Positions 50,301-62,300 of a DNA stretch of 64,000 bases are shown here, one piece after another. The notes beneath the pieces were generated by a model. That model was not told the origin of the DNA. It worked only from the letters and a program-made list of their open reading frames with translations, and searched no databases. The position numbers and the translations under genes were made by a program. This DNA comes from Rhea pennata. Taxonomy: Eukaryota > Chordata > Aves > Rheiformes > Rheidae. The stretch is from the NCBI RefSeq assembly GCF_028389875.1, contig NC_084669.1:9757501-9821500 (forward strand), given 5' to 3'. The first letter of the stretch is position 1. Every line of letters begins with the position of its first letter.

Positions 50301-53300
50301 GGGTAAATTTTAGAGCTCAAAATGAACTAGAAATCTCCTGTGAAACACTGTAATGTAATACATTTAAAGGTGGCCAGAAAATTCCTGAAAGAACCTTCGA
50401 AACTCAATCTTTTTAAAAGAAAAGTTGTTTTTCTTGGAGATAACAGTAATTTTTATAGCTTTTTGAGAAGATACTTATATTATAAAAGGATTTATTCTTT
50501 ATGGACACTTCCTAATTTCTAAGGCATTCCAGTTCTCTTTTGCAAATGGATTTCTTACTTCTTCACCCACTGTGTCACAAAATTTATAGACAACTGGTTG
50601 ACTACTACAGAGCTGCCAGCTTGAGAACATAGATCATTTACTTATGATCTATTTGTTTCTTTCCAGGTAAAATATAAGGAAAGTTATGAAAAAACGAAGG
50701 GTAAGCTGATTGGAGTGAGAGCTGTGAAGGAAGATTCGCAGATGGCTCATTCCCTTCAAATGTCAAAGTTGCAAAGTGATCTGGAGTACAAGAAGGCATT
50801 TGAGGATACAAAGACTCAGTTCCATGTCTCCATGGATATGGTCAACCTTGTTCATGCCAAAAAGGCTCAGAATTTGGCCACAGATAGAGGATACAAGACA
50901 GCCCTCCATCGCTACACTGCTCTGCCTACTGACATGAAAGTGGCATGGGCCAAGTGGGCCTATGGATTGCAAAGTGATGTAAGTCCAGAGCTTAAGCCTG
51001 TTTCACTCAACCCCTTCAGATGCTTAGGGATGAGTTTCTTTAGATATTTATGTATTAGCATTTTGAACTATTAAACAGTTAATATTTAAACTATTAACTA
51101 CTAATTTGCCCAAGAGGCGTGTTTAAGATGTGTATATTTAAGGTTTTATGGTCACATGCTCTGGTGTAACCATTAGATACACTGTCTGACACTATATATG
51201 GTTACTGTAAGTCAGACTTACCACTCTGAGCTTTTAAGACAACTTCTAAAGCAAACTAAGATACGTATGTCTGCAAGTCTTGTTGAGATATAGGTGCTGA
51301 ATCACATTTAGTTTCTTTGGGAATCCTAGCTATAGTGCTTGTATAAACTTTTGGAATTCAGTAGCCTGTTGGTATGAGAGATTTGTGAGGAAAAGGAAAA
51401 GTGTACCTGTATCCTTCCTCCTTAAAGATGTATGGGAAAAAAACAAATGAAATTCTTTCTCCCTGGTGTAACATGAGGATAGCAGCTGGGAAGTGCTAAA
51501 TATCATATCATTGCAAATACTGAATGTCCTTTTGAAAAATGCATACCAGATGCTGAATTTTTTGCCCAGTCAGAGTAAGAATTACCAATGACAGTAAGGT
51601 ATAGACCACTTTTAGAAACTGCTTTGCAAAGCATACTGTACAAATGCAGGTGAGTCCTGATAGTGCCATCTCATTCTCTATTTTTTTTTTTTTTTTTGTT
51701 TTCCTTGCAACTGCACAGAATTAAATAAACAAAAGCAGGCTTTAATTTGACTTGGTTGTTGCTCTCTAGATATCTGAATCCTTTATTAGTACTTTAAGTA
51801 TTTGAACACCAACAATAGGACTTTTTTTTTTTTTTCTTTGTGAGAACCGATACAGAGCAGATTTGAACTGGATGAAAGGAACCGGATGGATAGCCACTGG
51901 GTCATTAAATGTGGAGCAGGCTAAGAAGGCTGGAGAACTCATTAGTGAGGTGAGATTTCATGACAGCATGTAATAGAATTTGCTGCATAATGCGTGCAAA
52001 ATGTCTGTATAAAATTAAAATAATTTCCACTGAAAGGGGAAAGAAAAAGGCATACTACATGAAAGCCCTCAAAACCAGGGACAGGGCTGGTAATTAGAGG
52101 GAGACCAGATACCAAACACACACCAGTAGGAGTCCATATAGCCTTTGCAAAAACCAAGTAGGTGACAAATGATATTATGAATAATAATGGCAATCAAACA
52201 GTGCTCAATTGCTACCCACTAGCCTACCTTTTTAATGAAGCAAAACAGGAAAGATGATGAAAAGATGCAGTCATTGCACCCAGAACCTCTTTTGTAAAAG
52301 TTACAAGTTCTTTCTTGCTTCTTTTTTCATATATATTCACATTAGATATTGAAATTCATATATATCTCTGTAGCTATCTATCTTTCTCAATGGTTTTCAT
52401 CCTTCTTTCTTTCTATAACTAGTATCACTTGCTTGAAAAGGTGAGCTCTAGAATCCTTTATTCCAGTTCCTTTAAGCCTTCCAAGGAGATGTTGGTGGAA
52501 ATTGTTAAAAGGTTTGCAGTGTTCATTTTGCAGAGTGAGTCCTATTGGCCAAATCTGCTTCAGTAGGACACTGAATCTCATGATGTTTTAGATAATAACT
52601 GGTGAGGCAGGAATCATCTGTCCATTCACTTAAAAAAAAAAAAATGTAACCACTGATATAGTGTCTGAGCAAAGATACAATTGTCCTTTCACATCAGTCT
52701 AGTTATTGACTTTATCTTTTTCCCCTTACAATCATCTGCAATGAAAACTGACTTTTGGGGCACAATAAATTAGATTCTCAGCTAGTGTAAAACAGGATAA
52801 CTTCATAAAAGCCAATGCAGCAATGCCAGCTAGGACAATAACTGTGACCAAATATCAAAAAATGCAAGTGTTTACAATACATATCTTTGTACTAGATGAT
52901 TGCCGCTTCTATAGAGCAGTTGGTGGTAAGGGGTGAATTGCTTGGGATAGACTATTGTTAAAGCATGATACCATTTAAATAGTAGTTCTGACTTGAGTTA
53001 GGGTTGTTCCTGATGCAGTAATAGTGAAAATTTTGCCATGTTGAGATTTGACATGCTAGGCTGTTCATATCAAGCTTTTAATGAGTACTAAATAATTATA
53101 AATGTGTGTGACCCTCCTCTCTTACATACACACTGTGAATAACCCTTGTAATTCTGCTAAAAAGCAAATGCCATAATGTTTCTCAGAACTAAATGTAGAG
53201 ATGTTCTGATCAACTAACATTTGTCTCCTCAACTGAACAGGAGAAAGAGTAAGCTGCCTATGTCTCCAATTAAAATCAGTTACAGGTGCTCATTGCGAAG

Positions 53301-56300
53301 GGATTTGGCCTCTGAAACCAAAACATTGCTCCTAAGCTTGTAATCCATTAAAAGAGTTAACATACTTTACATCAGGGTTTTGAATTCCCAAAGAGTCAAG
53401 GAATTACCTCAAACACATCTTTGTGGATCATAGCTCAGTTTAAAGGAGGCTTACATGCCTTTAAGTTTGAACACTGAACAATAAACCATTTCCAAAGTGC
53501 CATGAACATGCTTATTGATTTGAGAGCTCATCTCAGGCATCAGGAAAATTTAGTACACTCTATTTGGAGAAGATATAAGAGTAATGATGGATATATGACA
53601 ATCCATGGAGAAAGGGAAGCTTTTAGTGACTGAAGCATATAGATAAAATATAAGTTAGCCGTCAAGCAGCCTTCATTTTAATTATGTATATATAACAAGA
53701 TCTTTCGGAAGTTACTATGGGCTCTTTCAAACAAAGAGAATTAATATCAGTACCTTGAAAGTACACTTGTAATAATTAGGCACTGTGTTAATGACTGCAC
53801 AGTTTTGCTGTAGGTAAGTGTTAGGAGGAAACCTAAACCTTCAAACAATAAGTTTAACTATTGCCATTATTATCATACTACAGTTTTACACATTTCTTGC
53901 TTAAAGCAACTATAAATAAAAAATGTAATCAGTCATACTGTATTTGAAGCCATCTGAAAAAGATTTTCAAATCATGCATCCTGGAGTATTTTAGTAGGCA
54001 GAGTCTGATTTTTGAAATGTTTTCTTTATATTTGGGGAGAAATACTTTAATATTAATCAGCAAAAGGTTATTGTTAAAATGAAACAAATATTAATCTGAA
54101 AGTACCTAGGATATAAAGATGAGGAAAGAGGAATAATAATTATGTTCACAAATTCACTCTAATCTCCAGCAACCTATGATTTTTCTCTTTCAAATAGCAT
54201 GAAAGAGCAGCACAAAATTCACAGCTTTGATCTTTTTCTGCTCAACAGAAGAAGTACCGTCAGCATCCATATGCTTTGAAGTTTACCAGTATTAAAGACA
54301 CTCCTGAGATGATCCAGGCTAGAATTAGTTATAACCAGGCTGTGGATGTAAGTTATAATGTATATACATTATGATTATAAGAGTGGTATCCTCTTTGAAC
54401 GACCTGATTGAAGCACTGGCTTTCTCTCTGTTTCTTTCTCTGAGATTATTCTTGGGAACCATGAAACTTCTGTGTTCTGGTGTGGTGCATCTCACAAAGA
54501 GCGTGTTTCTAACTTGGAATGGAAAGCCATGAGATCATGCTAAAGTGAATGGGAGATTTATGTACAAATATCCAATTTTTTTTTGAAGTAAGACCGAGGA
54601 GTAAGATCGGTCTTTGACTCTTAGAGACTTGGCTTTCTGAGATTCATTGAAGAAGACGACATTTGGGAGTCTTCTCCTTTTCAGACGGATCTTTCAAACT
54701 TTGATTTCTATGTATTCTTTGCAAACAAAATGTGAGGCAGCGTGACAAGGAAGAAAAAGCTAGTAATTTCAAGCTGTCACCCTACTGAGAGAGAAATCCA
54801 GGAGGGGAATCTAAAAGGGAAGAACTGAGGCTGTTTCGTGTTTAAACATGTTTATTTTTAATAGAAGAGCGATTTAGAACTATTGTAGACTTAACTGGGA
54901 TAATACAGAAGTGAGTAATAAGCAAAAGTCACTCAAAAAAGACAAGTTTCAAACATGAGAGAATGTTTTATTTTAAGAAAAAAGATACTTTTAAAATGAA
55001 AAGGAAGATGAAAGACTTTGTGTAAAACATATGCTATTGTAACACATACAGTGTCTATGCCTTTGCTTTAATTAACAAGATCCAAAAGACTTCTCAGGCA
55101 GGATAAATGTAAATCATTTTGTTCCACTGAGCCACAGTCAAAATCAGTCTGCTGCTCTCTTCCTTCACATTTGGAGTTCTTACTGACTTTCCTCTGATGG
55201 AGCTGCTATACCAGAGAGTCTACCTACAACAGAAAGTGGCAGCAGAGTTAAATATTGAGGTTCATCTAACCTAGTCACAGCCTAGTCTCAAACTCTCAGA
55301 TAAAATGACATTTCTAGGAAAGGCAAGATGGGTGGTCAAGACATGGGTCATGTCTAAGGAAAAGAAAAAAGAAAAAAAGAAACTGGAGGCTATCTGTGCT
55401 AGTCTACTAGTCTGAAAACTACAGTGTCAATGTAAGAAGAAACTGAGATAAGAAAGAAAAATAATTTGAAAGAGGTGAACTTTGAATGGGCATTGTGTAG
55501 GTGAAAGTCAAGTTAACTGCACAGAACTCTTATCTGTCTGCAGACATCTGAAAGATAGCTAGTCCTGAGCAAACCTGCTATGCTTCCTCCAAAGAGTGAT
55601 ATAACTGGCTCATCACACCTATTTTAGGACCTGAGGTTTTTATATCTTACCATTTATTGACCATTGAGCACTGCCTTGCAGCTAAGGCTGGAAATAATAT
55701 TGGAGTAGTTGCTAAATACCTGCTAAAAATTAACAATTTTAGAAAGATATATGTTTGGGAAACCTAAAGTCCCTAGATTTCCATAGAATTACAGAAGTGT
55801 CTGTGGACCACTCGTGGCTGCATATTCTTAATAAAAACTGTTAATTCTTCCTCTCTACTCACATATTGGAATTCATATCAGATTAATATTTGGATATCTG
55901 AATTTTCATATTCATCAATTTATACCTTTAGAATGTCAAGGAATTTCTCTCTAGTGTGCTAGGTATATCATACTCCAAAACTTTTTGAATACTTCTTAAC
56001 TGATACACCTGTCTTTATTAATTAATGCTGCTGTCATTTTTCTGTACTCTCTGCTTTTCGTTAACCTGTTTGTTAATGTTTATTTGAACTAGTGATTGAA
56101 TGTGTAGTGAGTACTCTCTACTAAGATTTTTCTCTATTTCCAGAGGCTATACAAGGAGCATGGAGAGAGTGTAAAGCATCAGTATACACCAACAGCAGAT
56201 CTTCCAGAAATCCTTCAGGCCAAATTAAATGCTATGAATATCAGTGAGGTACATATCTGACCTCTAATATTTTAAAGGAAAGGGAAAAATTCAGTAGTGC

Positions 56301-59300
56301 TTTGGACTTAGAGGAAAACATTTTTTCCCTCTCTCCAGTATGTAATCATTCTCTAGTCTAAATATTTTTGAAGTAAAGTGATAAATTAAACTTCTTGACA
56401 AACTTTGTATGAAACCTCTATTAATTTAGTAAGATTAAGAATGAACAAACAGGTACATTTCTATAATGGACATCTGTGATTTGATTATATCTCTTGTGTG
56501 TTGATAGTTTAATTTATGTCAGTCCTTTTTGTTAGAATAGAATGTAAAAAACATGCTTAAATTGCGAGGCTAACAGTAATGCTACTGTGTCAACCATCTG
56601 AACAGCTACTCTGCTTCACTTCTATCCCATATTTCCTGCCAGATTCGCTATAAGGAGTCCTGGGGAAAGATAAAAGATGGTGGCTATCAACTGAAATTAG
56701 ATGCCATTCCCTTCCAGGCAGCAAAGGCTTCGGGTGAAATCATAAGTGACGTAGGTGAACTTACTGCTGATATTTTCTTCAGTCACTCCGGAATCTTTCT
56801 GCTCTACTGAGTGACTCTTGCTGGAAACAGCATGTCCAGCCAACTCTACAGCTGGGAGACATTCTGCCTCAGTCTAATTCATTGTTGTGCTTTTGGAAAT
56901 GCAGATACAATGAGTGTTATTGGGTAACTAAGCAAGGGAAAGTTTGCTAAAGCAAACACCTATTAGCAAAGTTGACCAACTTGCATGCAGGCAGGTCACA
57001 GGGATTGTTTAGGAGCTATCAGGCACCATCTGCTAGGAAAGATTTGCAGTGGAGGGCTTGGTCATGAAGCTCTAGCATTCAGTGTTTGTCTTGGGTGTTA
57101 CTTACAGGTTGTAAAGAGATATAAATTAATTTCAGGGATAGGATACTCATTGTTCTGAGTTTTCTAGAGAGCTAATGGAGAGGTTCCTCAGTGGAATCTG
57201 TAGCACCTGCGCTAGGTTCTTGTGTTCCCCCTCTTGTGTAGTAGCAGGTAACTAACCTTTCTAAGTGTTAATTTGTGTATTTCTTGTTTTTTTCTCTAAA
57301 TAAGATAAAATATTTACACAGATGAGGTATTCTTAGCATCCTCTTAAGGTTTATTCAGATTTATTAGCATATTAAATATAGCACATTTTATTCTCCATAG
57401 CTCTCCTTCCGTAATATGAGAACTCATTTATTTGGATTGTAACAATTTTGACTGATACTTGTGTCTCTTCACTTTCATTCAGGTTTCTATTCTTACTTCC
57501 TTTTCAGCACAAATATAAGGAGGCATTTGAGAAAATGAAAGGACAGATGGTTGGCTCACGTGGCCTGGATGGTGATATTCATATTGCTCATTCGGTTCAT
57601 GCAGCATTGGTACAGAGTGATGTAAGTACAAGAAAGAAGATGTGGGTATTTTGGAATTCTTCTCCTAACAGAAAGTAGTTCCTGGTGGAAGATGTACTTA
57701 GCTGTGAATTAACTTCTTGTCATATTATTTCAAACTGAAGGCTTTCTCTCATACTTTGTAGATATTTTGATATAATCATGATGATACCATTTTTCACATT
57801 ATTTAAAATAACATTAATTTGACAGTAAGAACAGATGTATGTATTCTTGCATGGCCCTTGCTCTAAGCCCCTGTTTCCTGGCCTAGAACATTTTACTCTG
57901 CAAAATTATCACTCAGAGACAGCTTAAGTTTAGAATTATTAGTATTCTTTGCACACAAGTAAATAAATTTAGTAGTGATACAAAGTTTATTTTCAAATAA
58001 TTATGATTATTTTCAAATTGCTCTTTTCTTGAAAGGCTATAGAATGAATGTGATTTTGGAATTTAAGTTGGTTTTTTGGTCATACAATGGTTCCCACTTG
58101 GTCTTGGGAAGTGCTAAGAATTACATTTCATTCATTATCTGTAAACATTGTACTGTTCAGTACCTTTTAAACACTGGTTTAATCCAGATTTTAAGCATAT
58201 AAGTAATCTCAGAAGAACCATTTATTTCCTTATCAAAATTACACATAACAAGCCCGATCATGGATATAGATGGGAATGTGTTCCTGGATTTCAGTGAGCG
58301 ATGGGCTTGTTCTGGGATACTTTCTTGTGTGATGATATACTTCAATTCATACAGATACCAATAAGTTTCTGAAGAATTCAGCCATCTGCCAAGTTACTTC
58401 AAGTTATTTTGATGAGCATCAACAGTCATAGATGTTCATTATCTGGATGAACTGTCTGACCATCTGAAATTTGCATGAGCTTATCTGGAAATTCTGTGTG
58501 AAAAAAATTCTTTAAAGATCCCTCGGGCTTTCTTTTCGTGGCCACAGCCAACAGGTGGGGGAACCTTGCCCCACAAAACAGCATTTAAAACTATAAAATA
58601 AAGCTGGCCAAATCAGTTGAGACCAGCAAATATTTTGAATGAGGATTTGTAGTGATTCTTTTTTAAATATGGCTGTTTGGGTTTTATCTTAAGGCAGTAA
58701 CGTCAACTTTTTATTGTGCTTTCTAGAAATGAAGTGAATTAAGAATTCATTTGTCAATTTGATAATTTTATTATCTAAAGATTAGATATATCTAGTTTTA
58801 ACGAAAAATGAAAATTATAAAAAAATCTCAGTCTGTTTAAATAAAATGTAGATGGGTACTGTTTTGACCTGGGATAGACTGCAGCATATTCTAATTATAC
58901 ATGTTGGTCATTCATAGTACAGTTAAATATGTTAGGGAACTTACATTTAAAAAGAATAATTTATACTGGAAAATAGAGAAATATGGAGAATGTCTCTTTT
59001 GATCAAAACCTGAATTTTGATTACCATGCTGTGATATATGTGTGATCTGTTTTTAATTTGTTAGGTGAAATATAAGCAAGGTTTTGAGCGTACGAAGACT
59101 CACTTCCATCTGCCACTGGATATGATAAATTTGGTACATGCCAGGAAAGCACAATCTTTGGTCAGTGAACAGGAATATAGACAGCTGCTGCACCAGTATA
59201 CTGCTTTGACTGATGATGTGAGATTGCGATGTGCCAAGAATGCACATAAATTACAGAGTGAGGTAACTGCAAAACATCCCAATGATATTTCCCTACTGGG

Positions 59301-62300
59301 TCTGATACAACATAGGTCTGTTCCAAACCATGACAGCTGATGGTATATATTTGAACAGCAGTTGAGGCATAAACAATAGCTGTTCCCCCTTGATTACGTT
59401 CAGGAATGAGACAATTACCGTATTAGACAGTTGTACAACGTGTGTGATCACACCATTCCAAGATGTGTACAGTAGTCTTTGATGACTGGGGAGAGAAGTA
59501 TTTGCAAGTGGGAATGATTGTACTGTTAGGGAAATACTCTTTTCAAGGTCTTTTTAACCATGCAAAGTGTTTATCCTCTGATCTTTGAGTCGGTTTGCAT
59601 CTGGATGTAATTAATGTGTACTTCCAGAAGCAAAATGCCTATTGTTTAAAAATATATCTGATTTGTAAAAGACCAGTAAACTATAGCCCAAGATATAACC
59701 ACTGACATTCTAATAAGGATGAATTTAGTTCAGTATGAAATCTTGAGTAGAATTAGCTAGATAATGCCTAACAAATTCAATGGTGAGTTGTGTCTGTAAG
59801 CATAGCACTGAGCAAAGGGCATTTAATAGATTAGATTGCCTCAGGAGTCTTCAGGAGATACTATATCTTAAGAACAAATCTGACTCCAATATGCCACTGT
59901 ATATCAGTTTTACACTTTTAACAATCTTAAAGATGGTAGACTATGTTCAAACGTGTTAATATCAGCTGCCAGTTGTGCTGCCCTAACTGGAGTAAAAGCA
60001 CACATGATCAGAGATTCTGAGGCAGATTTCTCTCCATGCCTGTCTTCTGATTTGGGAGTAAAATGTTAATTGTCAGCAACATTTTTTAGTGTAGTATTTA
60101 TCTCTCTTACCAGCTGTCTCTAATAGCTGGTAACAGGTGAGTAAAAAGCCCTAGGTTTTGTCCTTTCTATGCACTCGCAAAGGATATTTCCTGTACACAA
60201 CACTATGATGTCTTTGAGTCCAGAGATTAGCACTGGACAGACAAATGCATGAGAGAATAGAAGAGGTGTTGGTTCTGCTCTCCTGCGTGGTTGAATGAAA
60301 TTAAGGTAGAATTCATTACAATTGACTTTCTGAACCAAAACTCCTCATTAAGTACAGTTAGTTCTTTCCTTAGTAAGCAGTAGCAGCTTCCACATGTGCA
60401 CTGAATAGGCAAAACTGTGTTTATTAGTTGTTTGGTCTTTATAATTTTTTTGAAGCAGAGAATAAAATAATTCTTGTTCTTATCATCACTTCTGTCATCA
60501 TCAAATGCAGTAGTATTTGTCTGAATATATCTAGCTCTAAGGTATCAGTAGTATTTGAGAAACTAATATTTGCAGTGACTCACTGCTGTGTTTGATGGTG
60601 TAGAAAACATTTTAATAAAATTGATACTGCGGCACAGCACTATTTTTCCCTAGTGTTCCCTGCTTACATTATGAGAATTCAGAACTGTTTGAAAGCAAAA
60701 GTATTTTGTCTGAAATGTTACTTATTAAAAGTTCCTAACTTTTGTTAAAGAATATAACTAGTCTCATTTTATATGTATCTATACATAAATAATATATAGA
60801 TATGTTTTATGTATTATATATGAATAAAAGTTATATATCTAGGAAAAGTTTCTTTTCAAAGGTACAAGGAGAATTTGGGAGCCTAAGTATCATTCAGTGA
60901 TAATGAGATTTAGTACTCTTCTGAATCTTACATATGTGCTTTGTATGCCTGTATATGATGACTGTACCTGCACACACACATGCACACACAAGCACATGAC
61001 CATAGGATAAAGTATATTAACTTTTTGTAGTGGATGCTAATTTTAATGGATTTATTTGAATAACTTTACTGTGTATTTTTGATGAATAAATGTAGGTCAT
61101 CTCAAATGCAAACTTGTATTCTGCTTTTCACATAGAATTTATATCGATCTGACATGAACTTTATGCGAGGAGTTGGATGTATTATTCCTGGGGCCCTAGA
61201 GATTGAAGAAAAGAAAAAAGCTTCTGAACTCATCAGTGAGGTAACAAAAGAGGGTTTTGATTTCTCTGCAACAAACAAGAGTTTGCCAGATGTCTTTCTA
61301 TTAAACTGGGCTGGCGAAGTGACTAACTGGATAAAACTAGGCTCCTTCCCCTTCCATTTGATCACTCCATTTGTGTCCTAACTACAGATGGGTGAACCTG
61401 AGTTCAAGGTTTTGTAGATTTTGCTAACTGATTTCACAATATTTTCTCTTGTGTTTCAGACCCAAATGGTTGTTATTTTATGTGATTTATTTTAGATTTT
61501 AAAAGTGTCTTTTCAACTAAAAATAAGTCTGTGCACTCTATTAGGCACCTTGTACTGTTTCTCCAAAATGAGACTGATTTGCAGAGTGCCCAATGCCAGT
61601 GACCATTACACTATCCTCAGCTCTCCTTCTGCTTTGTAGTCTTAGTCTGTTTTTCATTTGCTGCCTCTGCATCCTATTCTTTTACCCTTTGTAATCAGAT
61701 TTTTCTTTCCTCTGTTGTGTTCTCTCCTTACACTCTCTGCTAGTTTCAAATCTTAGATCTGTTGTCATCATGTAGATGTGCAAGTTGCATTCGAGTGAAT
61801 GGATCCCTGCTTGCAGTGAGCTTGCAGTTATTTTGTTCACGATTCTGACTTAGCATCACTGACTGGGTGAATCTCATCTTTCCCACAAAAAGGTTCAGCA
61901 GGCTTGTGTTGCACCTTCTGTCTGGATTGTGTTGCCTTTCTTCTAATTTCATTAGCCAGGGGTTAGGGACATGAAGGGGTGAAACAAGCAAGCAGCACAT
62001 TTTTCTTTAAGTACACAGAATTCCTTATTTACTCTTAGTTTCCTCTAGTGAAACAAGCATGCACCAGAGTAGAAAAGGTAAATTAGCCTAATGGTTAATA
62101 GATATGTATCCTTTGCAAAGTAGTGTTTTAAGCACAAGAAGCAATACTGGTGCACTAGCATTAGAAAAAAGTCCCTTATCTGATAACACAATTTAGTGAT
62201 CCTGTTCATTTTTCTTTCTGTGTAAACTCAGAGTAAATATCGTCAGCAGCCACATTCCTTCAAGTACACATCGGTGACAGACTCTCCTGGCCTCCTTCAT

